Shown in pieces: positions 24,301 to 38,254 of a DNA stretch of 64,000 bases (position 1 is its first letter; each line of letters begins with the position of its first letter). A program made the position numbers and the translations under genes. A model generated the notes under the pieces. It saw only the letters and a list, made by a program, of their open reading frames with translations, searched no databases and was not told the DNA's origin. The DNA comes from Pomacea canaliculata (lineage: Eukaryota; Mollusca; Gastropoda; Architaenioglossa; Ampullariidae): NCBI RefSeq assembly GCF_003073045.1, contig NC_037602.1, positions 6,992,464-7,056,463 of the forward strand, read 5' to 3'.

Positions 24301-26315
24301 TGATGTCGCAAATCTTGCGATAGCTGATGAGCCTAATTCCAAGACAGAGTGGAAGATCCATGATTTTAGGGACTTCAAGTGGATGAATGCCACCACAGGA
24401 CAAGGAGGAAATTCCATCATTTTCAGTACTGCATATCATGACATCAATAAAACTGATGCTACCGGAAATCTTACAGGATCTCTGTATTTTGAGGTATGAT
24501 ATCTCAATAACCTTTCGACATTATCGCTAAATAAAAGTAAGAGTTGCTTTCCAGTTATTTTCATTTATTTGTTGGTTTACATTCTGCTTCAGCCAGGTAT
24601 ATATATATTTTGTATTTGACAATTTTTAAAAGGGAAAAAGGTTAAAACCTTTACTCTGTCAGATTTGGTAGGTTTTTATTTGCCTATATGTATAGAAGTG
24701 TAATTGTTTTGTTTAAACCATTTCAGAACTCACTGAAACCAGGCTTTTTACTCCATGAATTGATCACTTTTACAATAACATGGAGTGGCCAAAGGTTGTA
24801 TGATGTCCATAGTCTGACTACAGGCTTATTGTTTTGAGACATTCAGTTTAAATAAAATGAGATTATTATTATTTTAATCTCATCTTTATCTGTGATTCTA
24901 GTTTGAAATGCATGGGGAAGATGGACGAGATGAGGATCTTCCCCACCTGATCTACAATACCAACATGACTCAGTTAAATTTTGTATTGGACAAGTATACT
25001 CCTGCCTTTGCCAACTCCCGCTTTGCACTTGAAGTTGCTGTCATCTCTAACTCATCTGTTCATGATGATCTTCCAGATGAGATGTCTATTGAAGAAACAA
25101 AGTCAATAGATGATGAATACTCTCCAGGAGTGTTTAAGGTAAGATTACAGGTGCAAGAAAGGACTTAAGAATGTGCATTTGAAACAATACAAAGCACTGA
25201 TTTGTACAAAATGTTTATATTGAAGATGATAGATCACAAAATTTTCAACTAAGTTTTTTTCACAGTTGGGGTTAGACTGTTAGTTAAAGGATGTTTTAGT
25301 AGAATCCGACTTGAACAAAAGAAAAAATTTAAAAAAATTAAGGTAACAATTCATTGAGAACACAATTTTACTTGTAGAATTTTAAAAAGTTCTTATTGAC
25401 TTCCGTCATCTTTGCAGCTGGGGATTATTTTCCCATCATAAGGTTATTTTCCAGATATATTATTGGTACAACATTTGTATACTTTGTGGTCATTTTAAAT
25501 AAGAATAAATAAAATCTTTTTATCAAAACTATTTGTTGCAGATTGTGAACTGGTACTCCAGACAAAACCACAAGGATGCTGGTGGCTATATTCAGTGGAA
25601 GCCTGTTTGTTACTTAGATGCCCATAGAGCACGAGACAAAGGGACTGAAGTACAGTATTATGGTCTTACTGGTACTCAACACATCGATGACATACTCAAC
25701 ACAAGTGTGGCCTTCGCTTACTTTGGTGATCGTCTGTATACTGACAAAAATGTTGTCCGTAAAGCTTCCAACATTTCATTTGGGTTTTCTAATGATGGAT
25801 TTTATGTCGGCAGCAACTACACTGCTTGGTGAGAAGAAATTGAAGTGTTTTGTTCTTGTTCTTGAAAAGTTATATTAGTTGGAATTGGTATGTATCATAA
25901 CTTCAAAATACAATTTTCTAGTTAAAGCACAGTGCTGTGTCTAGCCTCTAAGGATGATGGGACAGAATGTCCTAGATTAAGGAAATCGATTTAAATATCC
26001 TACTCCCAACAAGTAGCAGTCTTATTATTGGTAAAGAAAGGAACTATAATAAATAAAATATAAAAACTTTGACAAAATTAGTGTTGACGTTCAGGCTACT
26101 AAAAATATTTGTTTTGCAGGACTGTTTCAATTGGCTTTGGCACCCCACCAGAAGAGTCTATTTCCACAATGGTTATTGCTGTTATTGCCGCAGGACTTGG
26201 CATCCCTGTTATCATCATTGTGATAGGTGGCCTGTACGTGTGTATCAAAAGACGAAGAAGCCAAACTTATGAGCCTCTAGGCAATGGATCAGGCAGTTAT
26301 GCACCAGTAAATTGA
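21311..26315 (+). CDS. GLMP: Glycosylated lysosomal membrane protein (GLMP/NCU-G1)
   Basis: GLMP is a heavily glycosylated type I membrane protein of lysosomes that partners with the transporter MFSD1. Six exons: 21311-21397, 23338-23646, 24278-24493, 24902-25138, 25542-25828, 26120-26315; total 1332 bp, 443 aa, all phases consistent (human about 406). Residues 1-23 form a signal peptide (LCCSLILAMVGA). The lumenal part has many N-glycosylation sequons (NQS, NIT, NVS, NDT, NAT, NMT, NSS, NTS, NIS, NYT). YIQWKPVCYLD in exon 5 is a family motif. A membrane helix lies at about residues 396-420 (MVIAVIAAGLGIPVIIIVIG), followed by KRRR and a short tail with YEPL (residues 429-432), a YxxPhi lysosomal sorting signal. 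Intron 1 carries a MITE and a LINE fragment. Confidence 0.93.
21655..21815. repeat. Diverged relative of the 20343-20453 MITE
   Basis: GGTCATTTTCCCCAAAACTA near 21662 and AAAGCTGAATCGTCCCTGGACC near 21774 parallel the start and inner part of the MITE at 20343-20453, in the same order and orientation. The ends are too diverged to define inverted repeats with certainty. It is in GLMP intron 1. Confidence 0.45.
21895..22345 (+). mobile_element. LINE ORF2 C-terminal fragment
   Basis: Across two frames the plus strand reads YESETWHVTNTITSKMQTV and IRWPKKISANLWEKTNQTP, then KPADN-TRQALGWNPQGWRR and VGRPRQTYG. These are the conserved C-terminal motifs of a LINE endonuclease/RT protein (the usual forms are ETWRMTKTITSKMQ, LWERTNQTPI and LTWNPQGKRKRGRPK). 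At least one frameshift, after the GGGGGGG run near 22096, and internal stops make it dead. It lies in GLMP intron 1. Confidence 0.75.
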
Positions 26316-28930
26316 TAAGCAATAGATAATTTGACTTAAGGTTTACTTTCTTATTCTGAATTGAAATTCTTGAGAAAATTCACTTGAACAACATATGTTC
26401 CTAATGCTTTTTCATTACCTTTGTATGAAGTTTCCCCTTTCCCTAGTAGTTGAGAAAGTTCTGTTTTAGATGAGGGTCTTGCAAAAAGTACAAAAACACA
26501 AAAAAAGAAAGGATTTAGTGTTAAACTTTGTGATTTACTGAAGATTTATTTGTTACTACATGTATCATAAAATGTTTGGAAGAGAAATAACTTGTGTATA
26601 AAGTCTCTGCCCCATGTATGCATTTGTAAAATATTTTAAATGCATAGATTTTCACATTTCTTTATTTAAGCTATAATTTTTATAGTGTCTTTTTTATGTT
26701 TGGGCTATCTTCTCCTTCTCCTCTTTCACACAATCAAAGCTCCATTTCCATCAAGATTTGTAAACCAAGTCTTTCAAAAAAAGATAACACAAATATTAAA
26801 AGCTATGTACATATGTTTGCCAGTATCTCATGTTCTTATGACATAAATTTTGAGATCTTATAAAACATTAAGGCTGGCTTGACGCATCAGTTTTGACTTT
26901 GTGGTTTATTTCTTTCAGTAATCACAAACAATATAGCACAAATATGACTTGAAATGAACAAAATAAATGTGTTCCTAGCCCTTTTAAGAGACTGTACATG
27001 TTTATTAAGCAGTGTGCCTTCTCTGATGAGATGAACAGCCTGTAGGTGAGGGCAGTATAAATACGTTTTATGGATTTTTTTTCAATGAAGAGGTGATTCC
27101 TGCTCGATAGTTGAATTCTTCTCTTACCTCCCCAACCTCTTTTTTGTCTGCTCTATTTTTACAGTCTTGGTCATAAGTAAAACTTTGCTCTTTAAGATGT
27201 GCACAGATTATGTGTCCTGATGAATACTCACCTCTCATTTTCACAAGTTGATTGAAAATCAAAAGGTTAGGTAATGACAACATGCAGCTTTGTTAATAGA
27301 TTAATTCACCAAAGGCAAGAAAATGTTGTGCTTAGAGTTATCATACAATAATAAAATGTATAGAATGGAACCAACAGGAGTCCTTACAATTCTGAAGCTG
27401 GCTAGTTTGTCCTTGCAGTAATAACACTAACAGGTTGATATTGTCATGTATTATTTTATTTAGATGATGTTCAGAAGGCATTCCATGCTGCTTTAAGCAG
27501 TGTATATGACACTTTTTTTCATAGAGATGCATTACTTTTGTATTTTTGCTTTATAATTCATTTCTTCTGGTGGAGCATGAAGTTTCTCAGAAAAAAAGTT
27601 TATGCAGCTCTGTTTGGATGTATTTTTTTGTAAAATCTCTAAAAGGAGACTGGTTGACCATTATGAATACAACTAATATAGCTAACAGATTAACAGACAA
27701 AAGAACAAAGACATCAGAATTTCTTATGCACCTTTGTCTTTTGTTACATAAAGTCATAACTACTGACTTAAATACGTGTTACCAAAGCAAAGGTTTATCT
27801 CTTGCTGTTTGTGCAATTTTGACTGAAAGAAAGATATGTTAACAGTGATCAGATGAAAATATTGTATCATTGTGTCTCAGATTGCTAAACTAAGCTTAAA
27901 ATAATGAAGGTCCATGTCATACTGAAAAATTAAGAAATTGCAATTATAGTGTTAAACTCAATGCCCAGATTTTATATATTTTTTAACAGATTTATTGGGC
28001 TTTTTTCATTTTGTTTGTATGCTCCACTCGGCATTGTTTACTGGGTGTAATTAGCGATAAGAAACACTAGACAGCCATCAAGTACATATACGAACGCTGC
28101 TTTGTATATAACAGAAATCAGTGGCTGCTGGTATTGTGATTTCCTTATAACATGAAACATTGCTGAATTGTTTTACGCTACAACAAAAGAAGCCACAAAA
28201 TTGTGTGCATCTACAAAGCTGTTGTTGAAAAATCGTATCTAATTTTTATCATTAGTTTTTTTTTGTTTTGTTTTGGTTTTTTTTTTTCATTTTTGTGAAG
28301 CATATTTTTTTTGTCAGAGAACTAAAAAATTAATGTTAGAGTATCATGACAGTTTTTTCCTCAGTTTATTATACAAGCATGAACTTTGTATGTTTGACTT
28401 TAAAACTTCAAGTTACACTTCATGGTTTAAAAAAAAACATAGAATCTTATTGGAAGTGTGTTTGTATATGAATGAATGTAAAACAAAAGGAAGTGCTGTG
28501 ATTTATTGCAAAAGCAAGATGTGAAAATGGTGCCTCTCTGTTTCACTATGTTTGTCAAGGATGAGAGAGATTATTTGCTTAATTAGCTTGTTGGGAAAAA
28601 TGTTTCTTCAAGGATGCTGTGATTTGACACTTATTTCAATGTACAAAGATCTAGACCTATATACTGGTAATTATTGCTGCTATTCAGAGAAGCAAGAAAT
28701 GTAGATCGGGCATGTCAAACTTAGAATCTTCCAAAAGCACCATGAGTCACATTTGTGTTGTCAAGGGCAGCACACATACGCAGGTCCCTTTGAGTAAGCC
28801 ATGTTTAACATGCCTGATATAGACCAAAGTTTTCCACCTGACAGACTGAATGTGCAAATGAAGAAATGGATGACTTGAAAATTGCTTAGATTGTACAAAC
28901 TAATAAAGCATTGCATTTTGAAAATAAATA
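26316..28930 (+). other. Probable long GLMP 3'UTR
   Basis: AT-rich sequence with no recognisable coding region. AATAAA-type signals occur near 26961 and again near 28900-28930 (AATAAAGCATTGCATTTTG, then AAATAAATATTG), so the GLMP transcript could end at either. Open frames at 27546-27842 and 28273-28524 look like chance. Confidence 0.35.
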
Positions 28931-30330
28931 TTGTTTTACACCATTTTCCCTATTTTGTCATTGACAACACTGTGAATGTAAGTGATGAGTTCTCTAATTA
29001 TTTTTATGAAATACACCTTTGGGATGTACGCGTGTCAGCAACTAAGGCTATATTACGGTAATACGTGCAGACAGCGTGCCGAGAGAGAAATTCAAGCCAA
29101 CCTTCACTGATTTACATACAGCGCTAATTATTCTTACGGTTATAAGGATATTTCACTGTGCAAGTACATTTTATATTGATTTTCATAGTACGTAGTTCTA
29201 ATATATTCTTGAGGCATGTTTATGCTCAGGTGGATAGGGTTAATAACCAACACATTGCGGGTTACAAACGAAAGTGTGCATAGCAATTACATTTTCACGA
29301 ACGTTTTAACTGGGCTAGAATGGCTACCGTTAAATTGCTTTTACTGCAGACATAGATAAACACCTCATCATTATAACAAAACATGTTGGAAAAAAATACA
29401 AACAGGCTTGTAGTGATTGCGGCAAGATGTGGAGGTAGTTTTAAACATTGAAATTAACAAATATAATACATTTACTGTAAAATTTTTGAATTGGTAGTGA
29501 TTGTATCTGCGAGTGCAAAAGATTCGTACATGTAACTAAGCGATTAACTGGGAATTCTAAATCCTGAGAGGTTGAGGTATGAAGAGAAAAAAAATGTACA
29601 ATCTTATTAATGGGCACCGATCTCTTCGGCTAACCTGATTAGTGAAAAACACCACGGTCTAAGCATCAAGCATTCACTTTAACATTTATAACGCAATGAA
29701 AGCAATAAAAACTAAGCTCCAGCCTCATACCACGGACGTATATAGAGATATTAGATTAGTTCATGCTCATACTATGCTACCACAGAGGATCCTCGTTGAT
29801 ACTATTAGTTCAACCAGGAACTTGTATTACTTGACTGCTGATTTTTTTTTCCAGTTAATTACTAAAACGAGGCATGCTACTATAAATCTTCCAGTTTATT
29901 CACATTTCAGATTAACTACTAATACGAGGCATACTATTAATCCAAACTTTCCGGTTTAGTTACATCATGGACATTATTTTGTGGTCACATTCTTTGTATA
30001 GGCTCGCCGAGACTAACAGCGGAGAACTTCGCTAGAGGCTAAGCGATGGTCTTGGCAGACAGCAATACATCTATACACATCCATGGGTCACTGTTAGTCC
30101 TTACTAATCAACTTGTCTTTAGAATCTTGTAGATAATTACGAAATTAAAGATATCAATATATGAGATTTATTTCTTAAGCATTAAAGAAAAACTAAACTG
30201 AGATGACAAAAGTGGAGCAGTATGTAAACCATGATGTAAACACAAATTTAGTGAAAGTGAATAGCTTCCCCTGATATTTCGCCGGCAGACTACGCCGAGT
30301 ACACTCAAAGGGAACTAAAATATTTTAAGT
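28931..30330. other. Intergenic stretch upstream of FBXW2
   Basis: No gene is recognised. The FBXW2 promoter and any 5'UTR should lie in the last few hundred bases. No TATA box is assigned. Confidence 0.35.
29849..29965. repeat. Imperfect tandem duplication of about 56 bp
   Basis: Two adjacent units share CAGTTAATTACTAAAACGAG / CAGATTAACTACTAATACGAG, then GGCATGCTACTAT / GGCATACTATTAAT and a shared CCAGTTTATTCACAT / CCGGTTTAGTTACAT end. It lies in noncoding DNA. Confidence 0.6.
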
Positions 30331-33300
30331 ATGGCATTTAAGCGGTATGTGAATTATTTAACATGTTTAATCATTTTATGCCACTTCAAATTATGTTTCA
30401 ATGGGGGGACGTTGTTAAAGACAGTTACCTCCCTTCAGACAGCGTCTGCTGATGACTGTTGGTAGAATGAGAGATGTGCACAGATCTCTACTATCTGTTG
30501 GAAGGAATCTTTAAAGGCCCAGCTTTACCTTTGAATAAATCATCTGTCAGAAGATTTGAAATACAATGTTACGTATTTATCACAAAACTATTCAGTTACA
30601 AGTTAAATATGGTTTTCCTTCTAGAAAAAAATCAACATTTTTAAAGGACTAGTGGGGAGTAAATTTGTTTTCGAATGATTAGATAAATCTTTTTGCAAGA
30701 CACTTTTTCTTGGTGAATACACCACTTTCGTTTTCGAGATGCAAGCTTATAATCATTACCATGCACAGAAAAGGGTTAAAATTATAACTCACATTTGTAC
30801 ACTGACTCACCTAATTAACATCATATATATAATATTAGGGTCATATTCATTGGCAGAGACCTTCACAACACAATTTTTTTTTTTTTGAAAAAAAAGATGT
30901 CCAATCCTGAAATTTGTGCTGCTGACCTCATTCTGTGCATGTTGATATTCAAGAATGGAAGAATAAGGACGGAAAGCTCCAAACACAAAGCAGTAACAAT
31001 AACTTTAATCTGAAGCTGATCATGAATTCAAGGGACACAAGAACAAGATAAGTTTAAAAGCTAGTGAGTTTAAAAAGTGAGTTTAAAAGTGAGTTTTAGA
31101 TCAGCTTGCGGAGAGTCTGCCATAAGAGGTATTGATTACACTGTCAGCAATACATTGTGAGATCACAAAAAAAGCAACAAGCACCACATAAATTCAAGAA
31201 AAGATGCAAGACTCCCACTCTTACCTTACCTTTTTTTATTTCTGTTAACAATGTCGTGTTAAGAGACATAAGACTAACATTTTTATCCTAATTAAATGGT
31301 ATTTTTAATTGTGCTGTTTAGATATCCCTAAACGATCCTCATTGTAGGACACAGAAACCCAAACTTTTGCTGTTTAGAGATTCCCAATCAAATCCAGACA
31401 ACCTCAGCATTTGTGAGAATTCTAGAAAGTTGTGAAATGAGGAATGCTTAATTGTAAAAATACGTATATTATTTTTTCTTTTGTTAGACAGTCATTTGAT
31501 TTTCAAGATTGGCTGAACATTCTTAAGGTGAATATAAAGAGTCTGTCAAATGAGGAAATCAGCACACTGTTTCAAGAACTGTTGCAATCTTGTTCACCAT
31601 GTCAGAAGATGTATCTGCAAGAACATCTGCAACATATTTTCCTGTGGAACCCTTTCATTGATCTGGACTGTCTTCCATTCCAAAAAATTCTGCACGTTTT
31701 AGATGTTCAGAGTTTAGCCAGATGTCGACAGGTGAGTTTACATATGTGAGTTATTTTATACTATAAAGCAATAAAGGTAACAAACATTTTCAGAGGTTGA
31801 GAAAGTTCAGGCTATTTATACAAGTAACAGTGGATCATTTCATAATAATAGCAAGCATGGTACAGGTAACCAAGATGCTTTCATCTAGCTGTGACAGTGA
31901 GATTTTTCATGTGATCTAGTGAAACACAAGTTCTTTGTTAACATAGGCAGTCTGGAATAAAAAGACAGCATTGATGACTGCAAGATAGTTTTATTATCCA
32001 GTGTTTGCCAGTCAGAAAATGTAAAAGGTTTTCAGACTGAATGTTAAAAATTGTTGGGGCTTTAAGTTAAAATGGTTGATTTGAGGACAAAATCAGTGTA
32101 AGTGTATTGATATCAACTGTGATCTTGATCCTTGATTTCATGAAAATGCTTTAATTAATAGTATCATTATGTTATGGCTGCAAAGGTTTGTTACTGATCT
32201 TTGGTAACAAATTTCAACTTTTATATCAGGTTTATTTCAAAACATCTTTTGCACTGAGACCTCTGACCTAATCTCATCTTCAAACATAATACCATTGTTT
32301 ACTTTTTCCAGCACTTAGTAAATTTTGTTTTACTTGATTGGAAGCACTCACAAAATTTATAGGTGTTTTCATATGATGGGAAACATTGCTTAATTGCTTA
32401 ATCATTGGAATTTTTTTTTATTCTGCAATATTTTTTTTGACTTGCATGAAAGGAAAGATTGTTCAGCTACATGATTGATTAGTGACCTTCATTGCATATG
32501 AAAGCTGTTATAAATTTTAACTCTTCCTGTACTGTTTGCACCTGCAGATGCAAACATCGTCATGACTACAGTTAAACTATATCCATTTGTCTGTATTGAA
32601 TGAGTTTTTTTTTTTGACAGGTATGCAAGGCGTGGAATATTGCTGTGTCATCCAACTCTCGATTGTGGTGGCTGTGGTGCAAGCGTGATGGAGCCCAGGT
32701 TGGAGATTATGAAAGCAAACATGATTATATATCTCTTTATGTTAAACTTAAGCATGTCTTGAAAAAACTGTCATTGGGAACATTCTTCTCATGGGAGCCA
32801 ATACCTGCACCTAAAGGTGTGCTTCGTATTGTGTACAAGGATGGCATCTTTGTGTTTGGTATGCATTTTTTTTTCTTTTACAAAAGAGAATTTTTATATG
32901 AGGCCAAAGCTTTGTTTTAAGAATACAGTGATTCAGTTCTGTCAATCAGTTAACTGTTTTATTGATGAAGACTTGCTTTAAACTGCAGTTTTTGGCTTAG
33001 TCATGCTGGTTATAGACCACTTATGATGCAGAATTACAAACTTCATCTGTTCTTTATTGTACTGATCGTTATGCAAACATAATCTAACATAGCCTAACCT
33101 ATATCCACTTAATGAAATGGGTACAACGAACCTGTGGGACAACATGTTAAAATTAAAGTAAAACAACCAAAACGAAGTCTTGACTTTCTTGATAATAGTT
33201 TTTGGCCTGAAATAGTTAATGTACTGCTGTTTAGTAATGGTTTATATATAGCACTAATGCTTTTTTTATGTACTTATTTAGGTATTTATTTTATCAGTTC

Positions 33301-35158
33301 ATGTTACTGTGCTAGTGCTGCTAGATAATCAGAGCCGCACGTAGATGGCAGTTATTGAAAGAACTATTCTTCTGATAACTACCATATATAAATATATGCT
33401 ATAGTTATTGATATTTAAATGTTCATGACAGATGACTTTACACAGAATAGCAATACAAAGGTAATAACTTTGCTCTGAATGCATTGAGTTGTGGGCTGCA
33501 AATGTTCTGCTATAAAAGGAAATGAAAGGATGTAAAGAGAAAACCCATAATAACGAAACATGAATAAGAAGCAGAAGAGAGCTGATGGTCTTTGTTATTA
33601 GTACATGTGGTACACAAATTTTAAGTTGTTATAAACATGTGTAGAAATGTGGATATGATTACGTGCTGAAATAATCAGATAACATCACCATTTCTAATAA
33701 GCCATTTTCCATCCTTATTATAGGAAATAGAGAATTTGTTTTTTGTAAAAGTTTATGCTTCTTTATGATTTTGTTTTAGTAATTAATCTCTCCTTTACAT
33801 TTAGACTGTGCTGTCATTGTATATTTTATATACAAAATGACCAGATACAATGATAAAATGTGACTACTGTTTGTCACTTGCCTGCATATACATATATCAA
33901 GCCCTGATAATTGCATTGTTTTGTGTTGCCAGAGCTTTATGGACGAAACAGTACAACATGTCTGATGGACACTCAAAGTTATGAAGTACTTCAGGAGTTG
34001 CAAAGTGACCGCCTGTCTTGTCTTACATTCCGTGATAACATCATTGTGGCTGGATCATTTTTGGCTGGCATGTGGGTGTGGCAGCTTGGTGGTTTTGTGA
34101 ATAAACAGGTACTCCAGGGCCACGCTGGAGCAACGATCTGTGCTGACATTCATCCCAGTAAATCCTTTGTTGTCACTGGGTCAGCTGACAAGACTGTCAT
34201 TCTGCACAACTTGGATGTTGGTGCTTCACACCATCTGCATGTAGGGCCCATAGAAAACCACGTGCGACATGTACACTTTCTGCCTCAAAACAGCACAGAA
34301 CAATTTAGAATTTGTGTGGGTGAACAATCTCGCATTGTTGTAGCTGTTGTGGACAAAAATGGGCATTGTCTGGCATATAGTCAGCACCTTGCATCAGGCG
34401 GGGGACGGTATTGTTCATTCTCTCATGCAAGTCATGATGAGAATCTTTTTTATGTGTCAGTCATGGAAGAGGCTGGTTTCTGTTCTGTAATCAGCTACCA
34501 TCTCAGTGAAACAGACTTTACTGAAGAAAAAGCAGTCATCACTGGGCTTAAAAGCTGTGCGCATGTCATAGGATGTGGTAGGAGGTTTCTAATGATTCTT
34601 TACACCATTCCTCTTGCAGAAACTGACAACAGCCACAATTTTCTCATCTTTGATCTCACCAAGAGCCAGATAATTGCACGGACATTTATTCCAATTAGAA
34701 GGTGAGTTATGTATTATTTGGGAAAGTTTGGATTGTGCAAATTAGAGTGTAATAAGATAAAAACGTGGAAGAGAAAGTTGAGAAATAATGTGAAAATGTT
34801 GAAGAAAAACCATAAAGTGGTGTGACTGTTATCTGACAAATGAGAAAGCAAATGCGATAAGCATCATTAATATTTACATTCTTACAGTTTGAGTAGTATA
34901 TTTCAGCCTTCTTGAACACATAATCAAAAAGTTCATTCCAGAGAGAATTTTTTGTTTAATTAACAAGGTGGTTTTTTTTTTCTTTCTTTCTTTTTCAACA
35001 GCAGTGAAAATGCATGGACTGTCAGTGTTGGAGACACTGACTGGCTTCATGGTCTCAGCTCAGACACTTTGTGTTCCAGAAAATTCTTGATTGTGTTTGT
35101 CTCTTATGATGGAGAACTTTGTTGTATGAGTTGGGATCAAACGCTGTGGAAGGCATAG
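30331..35158 (+). CDS. FBXW2: F-box/WD repeat-containing protein 2
   Basis: FBXW2 is a substrate-recognition subunit of an SCF (SKP1-CUL1-F-box) ubiquitin ligase. Exons: 30331-30344, 31488-31731, 32621-32858, 33933-34701, 35002-35158; total 1422 bp, 473 aa, phases consistent. The 14-base first coding exon (MAFKR) is chosen because it splices in frame to give MAFKRQSFDFQDWLN, matching the vertebrate start MERKDFETWL. The F-box lies at about residues 55-105 (FIDLDCLPFQKILHVLDVQS, then ARCRQVCKAWN). WD40 blades follow, with VLQGHAGATICADIHPSKSF and VVTGSADKTVILHNLD the clearest. The C-terminus NAWTVSVGDTDWLHGLSS and the ending SWDQTLWKA-stop match the family. A decayed second copy of the last exon lies at 49142-49315. 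Confidence 0.92.
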
Positions 35159-35284
35159 CAAGGATATATTAATTCTTTTGGCGGCTAACATGAGGCAATA
35201 TTTTACAATGACTGCTTTCATGGTATCATAAACTGAAATTAATCAGGGCTCACATCTGAATGTATCTCAGGGTTATTCAGATAT

Positions 35285-35650
35285 ATAGTATAGAATGTCT
35301 GTCCAGAAAGTATTGAGAGTTGTATTTTTTAATTTATTTTAAAAAATGTACAATTCAGTATTATCACCTTCAGAAAATATTATCCTTATGAAAACACAGG
35401 ACACTCCCAGTGCCCATGCCATTGTTGGTAATAGTGCTGGAAATCGTCAACTGTGAGGGTATTCAATCTTGGTTGTGGCTGTGTAGATGTTGCTTACTTT
35501 GCCGAAGTGGTGACCTTTTAAATGTGTTTTAATATTTGGGAACAAGAAGAAATCATACAGAGCCAAGTCAGGGCTATAAGGTGGATGTGGAAGGACTAGA
35601 AGTTTCTTTTCAACAAAAGATTCTCTCACAGCCATTGATTCATGACCCTA
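35285..35650 (-). mobile_element. Mariner-type transposase remnant
   Basis: The minus strand reads MAVRESFVEKKLLVLPHPPY followed by SPDLALYDFFLFPNIKTHLK, the well-known C-terminal signature of mariner transposases (HPPYSPDLAPxDFFLFPxLKxHLKG) including the third catalytic Asp region. Only the last third is present. The end near 35285-35310 (GTCTGTCCAGAAAGTATTGA) may be one terminus, but a matching partner was not found. It lies just after FBXW2, and I see no counterpart beside the duplicated FBXW2 fragment. Confidence 0.75.
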
Positions 35651-38150
35651 TGTATTGCTATGACATACCTCTGCTCTCAACATACTTGCATTGTTCCTGT
35701 GACAAGGCTTTTCGAAAGGGTTTTTCAAAAACAATCTTATGGGTACCTCAGAAACTAGAATGTAACTACCATTTATCAGAGATTCCATTCTAAATGGCTT
35801 TGATTACCATCCGTAAGCCCAACATATAGTTTCTGAATTTCATTCTCATTGTTTTCTGAACAGATCATATCTGTGTATGCAAGTTGTAGTGGAAGTGTCA
35901 GCATTATTTTGTGTGAGTCTGGCTTCATCTGCAGAAACACATAATCTCAATCTTTGCATTTAGATTTTGAATAAATATTTTCTGTGTCCAAAGTTTTGTT
36001 TTTTTTTTTTGTATGTTGATGATGAAATACATGTACAATATGCTATGCACTATCGAATAATTTTCTTGTGTAGCTTATGCTGAAGTTGGTAGCCTAATTC
36101 TATCACTTTTATGCTCTTTCCCTACGCTTCATGGAAGTGAATACAGTTTTAACAGTTTTCTCCCCTGAAGTATATCATCATTTATAGATACATTATTTGA
36201 CATTTGCTCAGTGCCCAAACATAATCCAGGCAGCAATCTCTGTTATGGCTAGATACTTGTACACATGAATGGGAGGAGAGAAAAGGAAAGTTTTAAGAGA
36301 ATGGCAGGAAAATACATGCAAGTCAGCCATGTAGGGTCAAATGGTGTTTCCCTTAATATGGTGTCCCATTGGTAACATCCAATCAACATTTAGCAGTTTT
36401 CATAATGTCATGCTCACACTGGACTATGGGCAAACCAGCAGTTAAAATTGCTTAATAATTTGATAAAGATTACATGGGATATTAAAGGACTAAGCCAACA
36501 AATATGAATGCTAGGTATTTATTAAAAGATAAAGAATAGTAAAATGCTGACATGTTAAAAGCATTAGTATAACTACCAGAATTTTATTACCAATGCTTTC
36601 TCCAAACTGCGATCTTTTGATCTGTCTCACAACTATTAATCCCTAACTGTCTTTAATAAAGGCTCTTCTTCTAAAGGGTCTTAAATTTAGATACAAAGTA
36701 AACACTAGATGTGTTTTGTTACGTTCCTATCACCATCAAGCATTCCATTACTTTCACTTGATTGTTTTTTTTTGCAGAAGAAAGCTGGGATAAATATAAT
36801 CAGCAGAATAGAGTAGATAATATTTATTTTAATAATGATAATGATATTAACAACAACAACATAATGACATTGGAGGCCAGAGTTAAACAAACTGGAGATA
36901 AATCTGGCTATAGGGGACTAATATGTCTCTCGCAGGAAAAAACCCAGCAAAGTATCCCAATGATTGTTAATTTAATGTGATAATTTTGAGCTGCTACCCA
37001 ATCAGTTTATAAACAGTTTATCGGTTTGATATTTGAATGAGGAAGTCTCAGTAATTAAGTCCATTGTAATAGTAATATTTCCCAAATTTTCTTTTAAGTA
37101 AATTTCAACAAAATATAAGTGGTTGAATAGTAGGAGCAAAGTCGTTCAGCAGGACACTGCCTGAGTATTTGAAGTGTGTGTTAAATAAATCCATTTATAG
37201 AAAAGGCATATGTTTTGTGGGAATGCAGAGCATTTCACAGAGGATTCAACTATTTAATATTATTTTGTTAGCAAATATACTTTGTGTTGTATTTTGGAGA
37301 GAGTTGCATGTATATGATTCAAATTACAATAGGAGAAAATCTACAAACTTTCAAATACTGCCAAATACATGTTATGAAATTGGGGAGAAAATCAAAGTAA
37401 AAAGATGCACCGTGCAAAAAGTCTTTACACAGGTGTTGCTGCTGAAGTTCAGAATACTTTTTGTCAAAGAGAATGAAACAACAATCACAGACATAAAAAA
37501 GCTGGCCCCAAGAAAAGTGAAATATTTTACCCTACCAGACTATCCACCATGGCATTATCTTTCAGTCTAGTCCAGACTGCGTTTTCTTTAGAGTTTGGAT
37601 TTTTTTTTCAAAAGTAATCTGCTTTTATTGCAATCAACTGTACACATATAATGGTCTATAGACATGTCAAGAAACTGCAAATATCATGGATAAAACTTCT
37701 GCATTTTATTTATTCTTCTTTGATAACTGTTTTCTGAAAAACAAAAAGTTTACCTTACAGCACTTAGCAGGTGCCAAGAAAAACAGCCTACAAAAACAAT
37801 CTTTTTCGTTGCTGTGCTTGTTTTTCTAGCTTATGTACGAACATTATTGACTGTGATTAGTTGGCCTTTTACGCATCAGAATAAGAAATAGTTGGATGTA
37901 TTCTCCTGCAGGATACGACTTTGTTTGCTGGCAATTTCGCTTTCATTACATCGTTCCATCTTCAGAAAGGGCGGGGAACCTATGTTTTGTTTTTTATACA
38001 AACAGGTGCAAGGTGCATGGTAATTGATTATAGTCACTAATTTATAAAATGAATGACATCTTTTACAACTTTTTGATGAAAATACGTTCGGCCAATATTC
38101 AATATAAGCCTTTCGTCCCACGACAATTTTCTTTACAATATTATTGTAGC
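35651..38150. other. Intergenic stretch before the first GH10 gene
   Basis: No gene is supported. An open frame of 133 codons at 37169-37570 has no recognisable motif and sits in AT-rich DNA. From about 37890 the sequence becomes alignable with the region before the second GH10 copy (about 51790 on). Confidence 0.4.
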
Positions 38151-38254
38151 GACACGTGTATTCAATTAGTTTACCATTTTGCGCATCAAAACGTACCTAT
38201 AAAAGTGATACTTACGGCTCCTCTTTCATTCAGATGAGCCTGGAGGTCTTTCAG
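38150..38254 (+). promoter_or_regulatory. Core promoter and 5' exon of GH10 gene A
   Basis: An E-box CACGTG (38153-38158) lies 45 bp before a TATA box TATAAAAG (38198-38205). A short leader exon ends at 38254 (GGAGGTCTTTCAG then GTGAGT). The same order and near-same spacing occur before gene B (52097 and 52137). The leader contains an in-frame ATG at 38234 that gene B lacks. Confidence 0.7.

Noticed and set aside
29696-29959. 87-codon plus-strand frame
   Set aside because: Explained by an imperfect tandem duplication in noncoding DNA.
37169-37570. Open frame of 133 codons on the plus strand
   Set aside because: No recognisable motif, AT-rich codons, no splice partner or homologue that I can name; length is within chance for this composition.
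38234-38254. Upstream in-frame ATG as start of GH10 gene A
   Set aside because: Gene B has no ATG there and the downstream ATG gives a clean signal peptide directly, so the downstream start is preferred.
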